A stretch of DNA of 36,289 nt. Source: Clostridia bacterium (GTDB taxonomy: Bacteria > Bacillota > Clostridia > Oscillospirales > RGIG8002). Below, in pieces: positions 16,201 through 24,263 of the stretch (within the stretch, counting starts at the first letter, position 1; every line of letters starts with the position of its first letter). Where the stretch lies: contig JAFTEJ010000072.1 in assembly GCA_017453725.1 (NCBI GenBank), positions 1 through 36,289 on the forward strand. The letters run 5' to 3'. The notes under the pieces are model-generated. The model worked only from the letters and a program-made list of their open reading frames with translations, ran no database searches and was not told where the DNA came from. Made by a program: the position numbers and the translations under genes.

Positions 16201-17550
16201 GTTGAACTCGTCACCCCAGACCTCGACCCATTCATCGGAAATGCACTTATAGACGTCCCACTCATAAGCGGAGCTGACGAGCGCGGGATTTCCGCTACTG
16301 ATACCGAGATACTTGCTGCCGCTCTTGAAGACGAATCTGCCGTTGCTTACGGTCACGGACCATTTCTGATAGGAATTATCTAGATCCTCGTTGTGCTCGA
16401 GCGTAAGCTTTCCGTTTTCGATAATACCGAGCGTCCTGTCGCGCGTCATACAAGCGGAGGTACCCTGGTTGATGAGCTTATAATCGCCGCTGCGCAGCTG
16501 CTTGTAGATCTGCCACTGCTGGGTCACGTCGCAGCCGTTGCCGACGCTCATCGAAAACGACTGGTCAGAAGACGTCCAGTCGAGTCTGGTGCTCGACGCC
16601 TGCTTTTTGAAGACGGTTTCGGTAAGCTCCGGTCCCCAAGTGACGACCTTTCCGGTCGCGGGATCGGAAATCTTATACACGTGGTCGTTATCGATCTCGC
16701 TGAGCGCGGTGACCTTCACTTCTTCATAAACGCGGTCGTCTCTCTCCACCGTTTCGGCGAAGGCGTTGACGCCGGAAATGTATACGCTCGTTCCCGGAAC
16801 GCCCGAAACTCCGAATCCGATGCGGTTCATAGCGCCCGAAAGGTCGATCTTTGAATCGGGAGTCGTCACTTCCGGATAGAATATCTCCCACGGGATATAA
16901 ACGTAGCCCTCTTTCGTGACAGGGACGTCGTAAACCGAAAGCAGCTCCTCTGTTCCGGCGTTAAGCTTGCCGACGTAGACCTCCAACCCGAAAATTGCCG
17001 AATAATCGCTCGCGGAAAGCCATATCGCCAGACCGTCAGTGAAGTACATCTCGACGCCGAACGGCGAATAAGCGCCGTCCTCGCCGGGAGCGTTGAAGAA
17101 GGTGCCGTAAGCATCGTCGAGCGTAAGCTTCAACGACTGCGCGGCGCCCGGCGCTTTGACAGCCGTTGTCAGCTCGGCGGCAACGGCAAATCCACGCATA
17201 CTCGCTATCTGCCCGGCCGTCCACTTATCGACGCCGTTGATATCCGTTCCGCCGGAAAGCTCCATAGGGATAAAGCCTTCCATAGCGGCGACGAGGGTTT
17301 CGTAAGCGCCGTCTATCTCGATCTGCGAAGCGGAGTCGTCGATGATAACGGCGTCTGCGGCAAGGAGCTTGCCGTAAAGATACTTTCTCGTCTGCTCGCT
17401 TCCGCCGGAGAAATAAAGCTCGCGAGCTTCATTCAGCTTTTGCTCAAGCTCCGCCTTCGTCGTTGAGGCGGACGCGCTGAACGTGAGTGTTCCGGCAAAA
17501 ATGCCGGCGATCATACAAAAAAGGATAAGTGCCGATATTAGCTTCTTCAT
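13276..17550 (-). CDS. Secreted GH16 glucanase with ricin-type lectin, WD40-like propeller and dockerin (1424 aa)
   Basis: A signal peptide (cleavage near residue 28) is followed by a FIVAR-like helical stretch (32-95), a beta-sandwich (103-266) like those of the adhesin-like neighbours, and a ricin-type beta-trefoil (275-436; QQW and QKW). The GH16 catalytic domain (442-690) has the ELDMVE signature: E551 is the expected nucleophile, D553 the assisting residue and E556 the acid/base. The bulged ExDxxE form fits laminarinase-type beta-1,3(4)-glucanases. Next come eight WD40-like repeats (about 710-1065; SPDGxxLA then a YD/FD strand), a FIVAR-like segment (1066-1126), a sandwich (1127-1290), an Ig-like domain (1292-1356) and a type I dockerin (1361-1420; two DxDxDG calcium loops and LRxA helices). 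It starts 76 nt after the kinase stop, without a U-tract terminator, so read-through from the operon is possible. GGGAGG lies 6 nt before the ATG. Confidence 0.93.
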   Translation of the reverse strand: MKKLISALILFCMIAGIFAGTLTFSASASTTKAELEQKLNEARELYFSGGSEQTRKYLYGKLLAADAVIIDDSASQIEIDGAYETLVAAMEGFIPMELSGGTDINGVDKWTAGQIASMRGFAVAAELTTAVKAPGAAQSLKLTLDDAYGTFFNAPGEDGAYSPFGVEMYFTDGLAIWLSASDYSAIFGLEVYVGKLNAGTEELLSVYDVPVTKEGYVYIPWEIFYPEVTTPDSKIDLSGAMNRIGFGVSGVPGTSVYISGVNAFAETVERDDRVYEEVKVTALSEIDNDHVYKISDPATGKVVTWGPELTETVFKKQASSTRLDWTSSDQSFSMSVGNGCDVTQQWQIYKQLRSGDYKLINQGTSACMTRDRTLGIIENGKLTLEHNEDLDNSYQKWSVTVSNGRFVFKSGSKYLGISSGNPALVSSAYEWDVYKCISDEWVEVWGDEFNGTSLDRTKWIPAVGHTRGDTEPQYHRDDANNLYLQDGNLVIRTAKEEYNGYHATSAWIDTEGTYGVTYGKIEMRAKMTDGKRSWPAFWAMGQYGNWPYNGELDMVEYDINDNSSDAYAVYATNHWFTYQGNLYGSDTSNDYMIHAAKGTTIYNENKEKYSNDYHTYTVEWDETQARSYIDGMLYMSMLLKTDELRWGFGDNPHYLILNVSVKGPGSNQVYSDMAAETFMYVDYVRVYKRAGEISEVTAYDDEILTPSKAVTGSNWMCALDVSPDGKYVASADRGTAYLTDASDGSLLRSNGCGYNEISKLLFSNDGSKLAVASRGGYVVVLSNPAFGRLSTGRSTNLYVEAVAFNQDGSKLFAGGRITNEGDNAGIIPSKDVSQYLYIMDASSGAVTEGPFTGSNVRTLKLSPDGTKLAAACANGKIIIYNIVNGSALSEYASFSDHIRCARGLAWSPDGSLLATTDEGGKIFVYDVAGKTMKYEAANVSSASIRTCEFSPDGTRLLVSGSADGGRLFDAVSGKLVSVMGGFMQAVPTARWSPDGKMILLMSLDGYGRLYTANGEYLRTLNGRQEKCNAVHDAVFAADGTKVYGITFHAKANTLCWDLGTGSLDVSELEAALLAASEADPDDYSARSWGVLESVRNKYKKLARIYTADQADVDAAARTVRCAVALKDNEIFGFKPWQTSDTSLMTVTTCRATMRDVTDAGVTHNALCVYSTRTKWEFSNKVGDEVIKNPFVADMTDYTGLKFKTYSTKDVNDSDILIGYTGENGDTLYKFNVGSISADKAEITAPFKDFVRVSGDERLDLSKLEIIGVTGAGKTTTGVYYYDLVAYQDEAEMPIVTGVEDGGVYDAPVTITWDVGRGELNGVSVGSGVTVSESGEYVLKVTNRDKEITIGFTVNAGPVAVLGDPDGDGVITVSDALAALRIAAKIKEETPYMIACCDIDKDGEVTVGDALYILRAAVGLITLPR

Positions 17551-17588
17551 AATTTACCTCCCGTTTAATTATGACTCATATATCAATA

Positions 17589-17618
17589 CCGGCGCGTACC
17601 CGCGAAGGCACGCGCCGG
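17589..17618. other. GC-rich hairpin between the kinase and GH16 genes
   Basis: Perfect 9-bp arms (17589-17597 and 17610-17618) enclose a 12-nt loop in the 76-nt gap. No T tract follows on the minus strand, so it is more likely an mRNA-stabilising or partial attenuating structure than a terminator. Confidence 0.5.
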
Positions 17619-17626
17619 AGCCGACC

Positions 17627-19546
17627 TTAATTGAAATTAAAGCTGACCGTACCGTTATCGAAATTGACCTTTCCCTGCCTGATGACGTCTTCGTTAATCT
17701 TGAAGACCCACTCCTTCGTTCCGCTGTTGCCCTTGAAGGTCACTTGGATGCCGTTCTTCACAAGGTCGGAATTGTAGTTGACGTCTACGAGGCGGAGCAC
17801 CGACTCTTTCTCGCCGGATTTCTCTTTGACGGTGTAGATGTCAACGTTGAAGCTCGTATAATCCTTGTATATCTCAGGAACATCAAATGTGAACGGCACC
17901 TGCTTTATCACAAGCGTACCGTCAGAGATAGTCAGGTCGACCTTGTCGCCCTGATTGAGGGTACCCTTGTCCGGATTTTGGGCTATGACAGTGCCGGCGG
18001 CTTTTTCGGAAGCGGCGGTAGTCACAACGCCCTTGTCAAGTCCCGCGTCCTTCAGCTTCTTCTCCGCTTCGGACTCGGTCAGACCGATGACGTTGACGAC
18101 ATCAACGGGACTTACGGAAGGACCGGTGCTGACGTATACGGTTATCTCTTCACCGATCTTGACCGGGGTGCCGCTTTTCGGATTAGTGCCGATGACAAGC
18201 CCTTCGGGCACGTCGTCGTCCGACTTCTTTTCTTCGACACAGGTGAGGTTGGCCTTCTGTATTTCAGCTTTTGCCGCCTGGAACGAAAGCTGCGCGACGT
18301 CCGGGACCTCGACTTTCTGAATGCCCTTGCTGACGGTCAGATATATGCGGTAACCCTCAGTGTTGACCTCCGTGCCGTCCTTTGGCTGCTGCGAAATTAT
18401 CTGCCCTTCCTCGTATTCATCGCTCCAGACCTTGTTCTGCTCCACGAAGACGAACTTGTTCGTATACTGCGTATCGTTGACAACGTCGCTGTAATACTTA
18501 CCCTTGAAATCGGGTATCACGACGGCGTTGTCTCCGCCTCCCGAAGCGATAAGAACGACGAGCACGACCGCGACAATGACGAGCACCGCGGTTATCGCGA
18601 TGAGTATGGGAACAAAGGAGGGAACCTTTGAACCCTGCTTGTCGGTCTGGGGCTTAATCTTACCGAAGTAACGCGTCTTGGCGGAATCGTCGGTCAGATC
18701 GTAGTCAAAAACAACGTCGGGATCGTTCTTTACCGCCTGGATATCCTTCATCATATCCGCGGCGGAAGCGAATCTCTTTTCGGGCGCTTTTTGCATCGCC
18801 TTCATTATGATCTGATCGACGCCTATCGGAATGGTATCGTTGATTATTCTGGGATTGTCCGGCTGTTTCTGGACGTGCTGGAGCGCGATGGAAACCGGCG
18901 TATCACCGTCAAACGGGAACTGCCCGGTCGTCAGCACATAGAATATCGCGCCGAGCGAATATATATCCGCCTTGAAATCCGTCTCGTTGCCGGACGCCTG
19001 CTCCGGACTGATATAGTGGACAGAGCCGAGCGCCATTTCGCTCATGGTCTTCGTATCTACCGAAGCCATACGCGCAATGCCGAAGTCCGTGACCTTGACT
19101 GTGCCGTCTTCGAGCAGCATTATGTTCTGCGGCTTCAGGTCGCGGTGGACCACTCCCCTCTCATGGGCGTGCTGGATGCCCTTGAGGGTCTGCTCCATAA
19201 TGGCGATCGCATCGTGCAGAGGGAGCACCTTTTTAACGTCTATATACTGCTGGAGCGTTATGCCGTTGATATACTCCATAACGATATACTGCGGTCCGTC
19301 GCCCGAACCTACGTCGTATATGCTGACGATATTGGGGTGCGAGAACATTGCTATCGCTTTAGACTCGTTCTTGAAACGGCGGCGGAACTCCTCATCCTCC
19401 GCGAATTCGTCCTTGAGTATCTTAACCGCAACGTTTCTCTCCGCGAAGCGGTCATAAGCCTTGTAGACGATAGCCATTCCGCCGACGCCGATGACCTCGC
19501 GGATCTCGTATCTGTTGTCAAGTCTTACTCCGAGATATTTATCCAT
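17627..19546 (-). CDS. prkC: PASTA-domain Ser/Thr protein kinase (PrkC/PknB/Stk1 family)
   Basis: A membrane-spanning eukaryotic-type kinase that senses cell-wall fragments in Firmicutes and phosphorylates division, wall and translation proteins. The cytoplasmic kinase domain (about 10-275) has the glycine loop GVGGMAIV, K42, the catalytic HRD at 134-136 followed by LKPQN, DFG at 154-156 and an SPEQ motif. One transmembrane helix lies near 310-334, followed by three extracellular PASTA domains (about 344-407, 411-476, 483-543). A further extracellular tail of about 95 residues (545-639), rich in beta strands, is not PASTA-like. The gene starts 3 nt after the stop of its phosphatase partner, with GGAGG 8-9 nt before the ATG. 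Next downstream is a secreted GH16 enzyme instead of the usual rsgA. Confidence 0.96.
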   Translation of the reverse strand: MDKYLGVRLDNRYEIREVIGVGGMAIVYKAYDRFAERNVAVKILKDEFAEDEEFRRRFKNESKAIAMFSHPNIVSIYDVGSGDGPQYIVMEYINGITLQQYIDVKKVLPLHDAIAIMEQTLKGIQHAHERGVVHRDLKPQNIMLLEDGTVKVTDFGIARMASVDTKTMSEMALGSVHYISPEQASGNETDFKADIYSLGAIFYVLTTGQFPFDGDTPVSIALQHVQKQPDNPRIINDTIPIGVDQIIMKAMQKAPEKRFASAADMMKDIQAVKNDPDVVFDYDLTDDSAKTRYFGKIKPQTDKQGSKVPSFVPILIAITAVLVIVAVVLVVLIASGGGDNAVVIPDFKGKYYSDVVNDTQYTNKFVFVEQNKVWSDEYEEGQIISQQPKDGTEVNTEGYRIYLTVSKGIQKVEVPDVAQLSFQAAKAEIQKANLTCVEEKKSDDDVPEGLVIGTNPKSGTPVKIGEEITVYVSTGPSVSPVDVVNVIGLTESEAEKKLKDAGLDKGVVTTAASEKAAGTVIAQNPDKGTLNQGDKVDLTISDGTLVIKQVPFTFDVPEIYKDYTSFNVDIYTVKEKSGEKESVLRLVDVNYNSDLVKNGIQVTFKGNSGTKEWVFKINEDVIRQGKVNFDNGTVSFNFN

Positions 19547-19549
19547 TCA

Positions 19550-20275
19550 TCAACCCTCCATTGAATTACCGCTTATCACGACCGCGGTGGCATTGTCCGT
19601 TCCGCCGCGTTCGACGGCAAGAGCGATCATACCGTCGACCGCTTCGTCGGGAGGTTTCTCCATTAACCCGGCGAGCTCGCTGCCGTCGACCAGGTTCGTG
19701 ACTCCGTCGGTGCAAAGCAATATGGAATAGTTTTTCGGCAAATAGTATTCGGTGTAATCCGCTTCGATCTCCGCGGCAACCCCGAGCGCACGCGTTATAA
19801 GGTTTCTGTTAGGATAGCTTCGCGCCTGATCCGGCGTCAGCTCGCCGCTTTCCAGCAGCTCCTGAACAACGGAATGGTCGCGTGTGAGCTGCTCAAGCTC
19901 GGTACCGTTGAACAGGTACGCACGCGAATCTCCCGCATGGACAAGATAGAGCGTACCGTCACGCACCGCGGCGGCGACGATGGTCGTGCCCATACCTTCG
20001 AGGGAATCTACTTCTTTTGATTTTTCATAAACAGCATAGTTCGCGGCGTCTATCGCGGAAAGAAGCACGTATTTCAGATCGGCGTTCTTCTCGGCGACGG
20101 AAACCCGCTTTGCAACGATGTCCGCGGCTATATCCGACGCGACTGCGCCGCCGTTGGCACCGCCCATTCCGTCACAAACAACGGCGTAGGCGAAGTTCTC
20201 GCCCTCGCCCATTATAAAGGCGTCCTGGTTTTCCTTCCGGACAAGCCCTATGTCGCTTGCTCCGTATACCCGCAC
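19550..20275 (-). CDS. prpC: PP2C-family protein phosphatase (PrpC/Stp)
   Basis: This metal-dependent Ser/Thr phosphatase reverses phosphorylation by the adjacent PASTA kinase. At 241 residues it has the normal family length. The N-terminus SDIGxVRKENQD, the VCDGMGG metal-binding loop, HAGDSRAYLF, LTRDHS and the late GGTDNATA motif are all present, so it should be active. The start is a GTG at 20275 with AAGGAG upstream inside the 15-nt gap after rlmN. The stop is followed within 3 nt by the kinase ATG, as expected for a translationally coupled pair. Confidence 0.95.
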   Translation of the reverse strand: MRVYGASDIGLVRKENQDAFIMGEGENFAYAVVCDGMGGANGGAVASDIAADIVAKRVSVAEKNADLKYVLLSAIDAANYAVYEKSKEVDSLEGMGTTIVAAAVRDGTLYLVHAGDSRAYLFNGTELEQLTRDHSVVQELLESGELTPDQARSYPNRNLITRALGVAAEIEADYTEYYLPKNYSILLCTDGVTNLVDGSELAGLMEKPPDEAVDGMIALAVERGGTDNATAVVISGNSMEG

Positions 20276-20290
20276 GGCACATCACTCCTT

Positions 20291-21337
20291 TCAAGCGTCC
20301 GCACGCTCTTTTTCATTATCGTAACGCAGCCTGAGCTGTCCGCAGGCGGCGTCTATATCTGTTCCGAGCTCGCGTCTGACCGTCGCGCTTATATGCTCGC
20401 GTTCGAGCGCGTTCAAAAACGCCCTCATACGCGCCGGGGACGGTCTCTCCCACTCGCACTCCTTCGAAGGATTCAGCGGTATGAGATTGACGTGCGCCAT
20501 TATCCCGCGCAGCTTTGAAGCGAGCTCTCTCGCGTTTTCATCTGAATCGTTGATCCCTTTTATCAGCGTGTATTCGATCGCGACACGGCGTTTGGTGTAG
20601 TCCGCGTATTCTTTCACTTCCGCAAGCAGGTCGCTCATCTTATACTTCGCCGCGACCGGCATTATCCGGCGGCGGATCTCGTCGTTCGGGGCGTGGAGCG
20701 ATACCGAAAGCGTCAGGCCGAGCCTCATTTCACGAAGCTGTCTGATACGCTCGACAAGCCCGCAGGTCGAAAGAGATATTCCCCTGACGCTCAGCCCGAG
20801 GCATCGCTCGTCGGTCGCCATCGCGATAAACGCCGTCACGTTATCGAAGTTATCAAGCGGCTCGCCGGTGCCCATCAAAACCACGTTTGATATTTTAACA
20901 CAAAACTGTCTTTCTGTAAAGATTATTTGGTCAAGCATTTCCGAAACAGTAAGATTACGCTTCAAGCCGCGCTTTGTCGAAGCGCAGAAGCGGCATCCCA
21001 TCCGGCAACCCGCCTGAGTGGAAATGCATACAGTGCTGCCGTGCTTATACTTCATAAGCACCGTTTCGACGGCGTTGCCGTCCGCGAATCCGTAAAGCAG
21101 TTTCGCTGTTTCTCCGTCGGACGACACCTGCGAGCGCAGTATCTCCGGACGAGAGATGAAGAAGCGGTCGGCAAGCCTTTCGCGAAGCTTCGCGGAAAGA
21201 TTCGTCATTTCCGAAAAATCAGCGACCCTATCCTTGTAAAGCCAGCGGAAGACCTGCGCAGTACGGTAGCTTTCGCATCCTTCGGCGGCAAGGATCTCGG
21301 CGAGCGCGTCAAATGTCAATGATTTTATATCCGTCAT
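20291..21337 (-). CDS. rlmN: 23S rRNA (adenine2503-C2)/tRNA methyltransferase RlmN, radical SAM
   Basis: This enzyme methylates C2 of A2503 in 23S rRNA and A37 in some tRNAs, with S-adenosylmethionine both as radical source and methyl donor. The 348-residue protein carries the iron-sulfur motif CRMGCRFCAS (CxxxCxxC), the GTGEPLDN motif and SLHAPNDEIRRRIMP. Further conserved cysteines include that in LSTCGLV and one near the C-terminus (ACGQLR), the latter the likely methyl-carrying Cys. The ATG at 21337 overlaps the rsmB stop by 4 nt (ATGA), so the two are coupled. The gene's place between rsmB and prpC matches the standard Firmicutes order. Confidence 0.96.
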   Translation of the reverse strand: MTDIKSLTFDALAEILAAEGCESYRTAQVFRWLYKDRVADFSEMTNLSAKLRERLADRFFISRPEILRSQVSSDGETAKLLYGFADGNAVETVLMKYKHGSTVCISTQAGCRMGCRFCASTKRGLKRNLTVSEMLDQIIFTERQFCVKISNVVLMGTGEPLDNFDNVTAFIAMATDERCLGLSVRGISLSTCGLVERIRQLREMRLGLTLSVSLHAPNDEIRRRIMPVAAKYKMSDLLAEVKEYADYTKRRVAIEYTLIKGINDSDENARELASKLRGIMAHVNLIPLNPSKECEWERPSPARMRAFLNALEREHISATVRRELGTDIDAACGQLRLRYDNEKERADA

Positions 21338-22638
21338 ATTTTTACCATTCTCGCAACGAAAAATCCGTCGGTGCCGTTCAGGTCCGGGCGAAGAGTGACG
21401 CGCCAGTCCTCACCGCCGTCCGGCAAAAGGAACGGCGACGGCGTAAAATCGCCGTTGTTCGCAAGGAACGCTTCTATGACCGCCTCGTTCTCCGCACGGA
21501 GCAGCGTGCAGGTAGAGTAAACGAGCGTCCCGCCCTTCCGCACGCAGCGGGCGGAATTTTCGAGTATCGCGGATTGTATGCGAGGCAGTTCCGAAACGTC
21601 GGAGGCGCGTTTGCGGCGTATCTCCGGCTTCTTCCTTATAACTCCGAGCCCCGAGCATGGAACGTCGCAAAGCACCCTGTCAGCCTCCGGGAGCACGCCG
21701 GTCGACGCGTCGCGCACCGCGGCGGTAAGTATCGTTATGCCGAGCCGTTCCGCGCCTTCGCGGATAAGCCCGAGCTTCTTTTCGCTTAAGTCAAAAGAGC
21801 GAAGCTCACCCTCGTTATTCATCATCTCCGATGCGGTAAAACTCTTGCCTCCCGGTGCGGCGCACACATCATAGACGCGCTCGCCCGGGCGCGCGGCGAG
21901 CACTCCGCAGCAGAACGCGGACGCTGCGTCCTGCACGTGGAACAGCCCTTCGCGGTAGGCGGCCAGCCCATCGACGCTCCCCGTTCCGGAAAGCGTCAGC
22001 ATTTCGGGGATAAAAGGGTGTTTTTCAGCTTTGACTCCGTCCGCCTCGAGCCTATCAGAAAGCTGCGCGGCGTCGGTTTTCAGCGTGTTGGCTCTTACGG
22101 TCAGCGGAGGTCTCCCCTCCGACGCGGCGAGTATCGCTTCCGCGCCGGCGAAGCCGTATTCGTATATCCATTCCTCAGCGATCCAGCTTTCAACGGAGTA
22201 TCGAATAGAAAGGTAACCGGCGGGATCCGCTTCCGCGTCCGGCAGGACGCTTTCCCCGCGGTGGCGGTCTATGTTGCGGAGCACCGCGTTGACAAAGCCG
22301 CCGGAGCGGCTGTCCACCGACTTCGCGAGCTCGACGCCCTCGTTTATCGCGGAATACGCGGGTATCTTATCGCAAAAGAGTATCTGATATGCGGAAAGGC
22401 GCAGTATCACCGAGATTTCCGGGCGGAGCTTCCCTTTTTTCGCCAGCTCGCGCCGTATATACGCGTCGAGCAGCGACTCGCGCTCAAGCGTTCCGTAGAC
22501 TATGCTCGCGGCAAGCGCGGCGTCCTGAGCGGAAAGCGCCGACGCCTTTATCTCCGCGTCGAGAGCGCGGGGCGAGAACGCGCCGTTCAGCGAAACCGCC
22601 TTCAGCACCCTGAAGGCGCACACACGCGCTCCGGTCAT
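21334..22638 (-). CDS. rsmB: 16S rRNA (cytosine967-C5)-methyltransferase RsmB
   Basis: The protein methylates C967 of 16S rRNA. Residues 1-140 form the NusB-like RNA-binding domain. The SAM-dependent methyltransferase fold follows, with motif I CAAPGGKS, DVPCSGLG (the release cysteine motif) and the catalytic STCTL. The RKKPEIR stretch is typical of the family. At 434 residues it is full length. The ATG at 22638 shares its A with the stop of the upstream peptidase gene (TGATG), and the end overlaps rlmN. Confidence 0.95.
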   Translation of the reverse strand: MTGARVCAFRVLKAVSLNGAFSPRALDAEIKASALSAQDAALAASIVYGTLERESLLDAYIRRELAKKGKLRPEISVILRLSAYQILFCDKIPAYSAINEGVELAKSVDSRSGGFVNAVLRNIDRHRGESVLPDAEADPAGYLSIRYSVESWIAEEWIYEYGFAGAEAILAASEGRPPLTVRANTLKTDAAQLSDRLEADGVKAEKHPFIPEMLTLSGTGSVDGLAAYREGLFHVQDAASAFCCGVLAARPGERVYDVCAAPGGKSFTASEMMNNEGELRSFDLSEKKLGLIREGAERLGITILTAAVRDASTGVLPEADRVLCDVPCSGLGVIRKKPEIRRKRASDVSELPRIQSAILENSARCVRKGGTLVYSTCTLLRAENEAVIEAFLANNGDFTPSPFLLPDGGEDWRVTLRPDLNGTDGFFVARMVKI

Positions 22639-23336
22639 CAGTCGCTTCTCCTGCCGAATATCATCAGCAAACGCAGGATGTTCATCAGCGTCACGAAGAA
22701 CGCCGCGACGTAGGTCATTGCGGCGGCGGTCAGCACTCTTCTCGCGCCAACCGCTTCCGTATCCGAAAGCGTGTTATGCTCGCGTATGGCCGCCATTGCT
22801 CTCCGGGAAGCGTCGAACTCGACCGGCAGCGTTATAAGCTGCACGAACAAGCCCGCGAAAAGAATTATAAACGCGGCCTTGAAAAGAATCATACTCGCGT
22901 TTTGGTTCGAAATCAGAACGGAGATTATCAGCAGCGGTATCGGCAGCCAGGAAACGAACTGCGTTATCGGAATAACGAAATTACGTATCCGCAGCGGAAA
23001 GTATCCGATGTTGTGCTGAACGGCGTGCCCCGCCTCGTGCGCGGCTATGCCGACCGCCGCAACGGAATCCCTGTCAAAAACCCCGGCGGAAAGGCGTATC
23101 GCCTTCGACTTGGGGTCGTAGTGGTCTCCGCTGTTGTTCTGCAGGCGCTCGATGCGCACATCGTAAATGCCGTTGGCGGAAAGGATCGCCTCCGCCATTT
23201 CTTTGCCCGTTACTCCTCTGGCTGTGCGCACCTGCCCGTATTTGCTGATAGCCGAATTGACGACTATCTGCGTGATGAGCATAAAAATCAGCGCCGGAAC
23301 CACAAGAATTATATACCAGCTGTCAATATACCACAT
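22638..23336 (-). CDS. Membrane zinc metallopeptidase (YugP-like, Zn_peptidase_2)
   Basis: This is a 232-residue integral membrane protein of the YugP/PF04298 family, whose physiological substrate is unknown. An N-terminal transmembrane helix (about 6-25) is followed by a soluble part with the zinc-binding HEAGH motif (AAHEAGHAVQH), then two or more hydrophobic segments and a C-terminal membrane helix. The start at 23336 (MWYIDSWYI) matches the usual family N-terminus and has GAGGAGTG about 6 nt upstream, overlapping the end of fmt. An upstream in-frame start at 23420 would add 28 unrelated residues and is not preferred. Its place between fmt and rsmB is common in Clostridia. Confidence 0.93.
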   Translation of the reverse strand: MWYIDSWYIILVVPALIFMLITQIVVNSAISKYGQVRTARGVTGKEMAEAILSANGIYDVRIERLQNNSGDHYDPKSKAIRLSAGVFDRDSVAAVGIAAHEAGHAVQHNIGYFPLRIRNFVIPITQFVSWLPIPLLIISVLISNQNASMILFKAAFIILFAGLFVQLITLPVEFDASRRAMAAIREHNTLSDTEAVGARRVLTAAAMTYVAAFFVTLMNILRLLMIFGRRSD

Positions 23337-23340
23337 ATAA

Positions 23341-24258
23341 TCACTCCTCGTTGAAAATCGGATGTCCGCGAAGGTACGCGGCGGAGTCCATACGTTTTCC
23401 GCCCTCGCCCTGTACTTCATTCAATAACACTTCTATGCCGTCTCCGCAGGCGACGGCGATCGAGCCGTCTTTTTCATAGGCTTCGCCCGCGGGGCGCACG
23501 GTCGTTTCGCCGACCGCCGCTTTGTAGACTTTCAGTTTGTTTCCTTTTATATCGGCGCGCGCAACGGGGTTCGGGTTGAGCCCCCGCACGAGATTGACTA
23601 CGCTCGCGGCGCTCTTCGTGAAATCAATGACCGCAGCTTCCTTTGAAATCATTGGCGCGTAAGTGGCTTTGCTCTCATCCTGCTTTATAGGAATTATCTC
23701 ACCCGCGTCAAGCTTTATAAGCGTTTCCGTAAGCAGTTCGGCGCCGACGGGAGCGAGCGCTTCGAAAAGCTCGCCCGCTGTCATTTCCGGCGGTATTCCG
23801 ACCTCGCGCACGGCGAGCATATCGCCCGTATCCATACCCTCGTCAAGCTGCATAATCGTCACCCCTGTAACGTTTTCGCCGTTGACAATAGCTGTTTGTA
23901 TAGGAGACGCGCCTCTGTACTTCGGCAGCAGCGACGCGTGGACGTTCACGCAGCCGAGGCGCGGAAGCGAAAGCAACGACGGCGGCAGTATCCTGCCGTA
24001 GGCAGCGACGACCGCGACGTCGGGAGAATACTTTTTGAATATCTCGTCGCCCTCGCCGCCACGGAGCGAAAGCGGCTGATACACCGGAAGCCCGACGCTT
24101 TCAGCGTAGGTTTTTACCGCGCCGGGAATGACCTTGTTTCCGCGTGCGTTGACTCTGTCCGGCTGCGTTATGACGGCGCAGACGCCAAAGCCGCGTTCGA
24201 CAAGCTCTTTCAGGGTGACGGCGGCAAAGTCCGGCGTGCCCATAAATACTACTTTCAA
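23341..24258 (-). CDS. fmt: Methionyl-tRNA formyltransferase
   Basis: It formylates initiator Met-tRNA using 10-formyltetrahydrofolate. The 305-residue protein opens with VVFMGTPDFA. It carries the signature NVHASLLPKYRGASPIQ with the catalytic Asn and His and the downstream DEGMDTGDM with the catalytic Asp. The C-terminal OB-fold part is present. The start is a TTG at 24258 with AAGGAG 8 nt upstream; the next ATG would cut into the first beta strand. It follows def by 5 nt, the classic def-fmt pair. Confidence 0.96.
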   Translation of the reverse strand: MKVVFMGTPDFAAVTLKELVERGFGVCAVITQPDRVNARGNKVIPGAVKTYAESVGLPVYQPLSLRGGEGDEIFKKYSPDVAVVAAYGRILPPSLLSLPRLGCVNVHASLLPKYRGASPIQTAIVNGENVTGVTIMQLDEGMDTGDMLAVREVGIPPEMTAGELFEALAPVGAELLTETLIKLDAGEIIPIKQDESKATYAPMISKEAAVIDFTKSAASVVNLVRGLNPNPVARADIKGNKLKVYKAAVGETTVRPAGEAYEKDGSIAVACGDGIEVLLNEVQGEGGKRMDSAAYLRGHPIFNEE

Positions 24259-24263
24259 GCGTA

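Noticed and set aside
17589-17618. Hairpin after pknB considered as an intrinsic terminator
   Set aside because: The 9-bp stem is followed by TATTGATATA on the minus strand and not by a T tract, so efficient termination is not supported.
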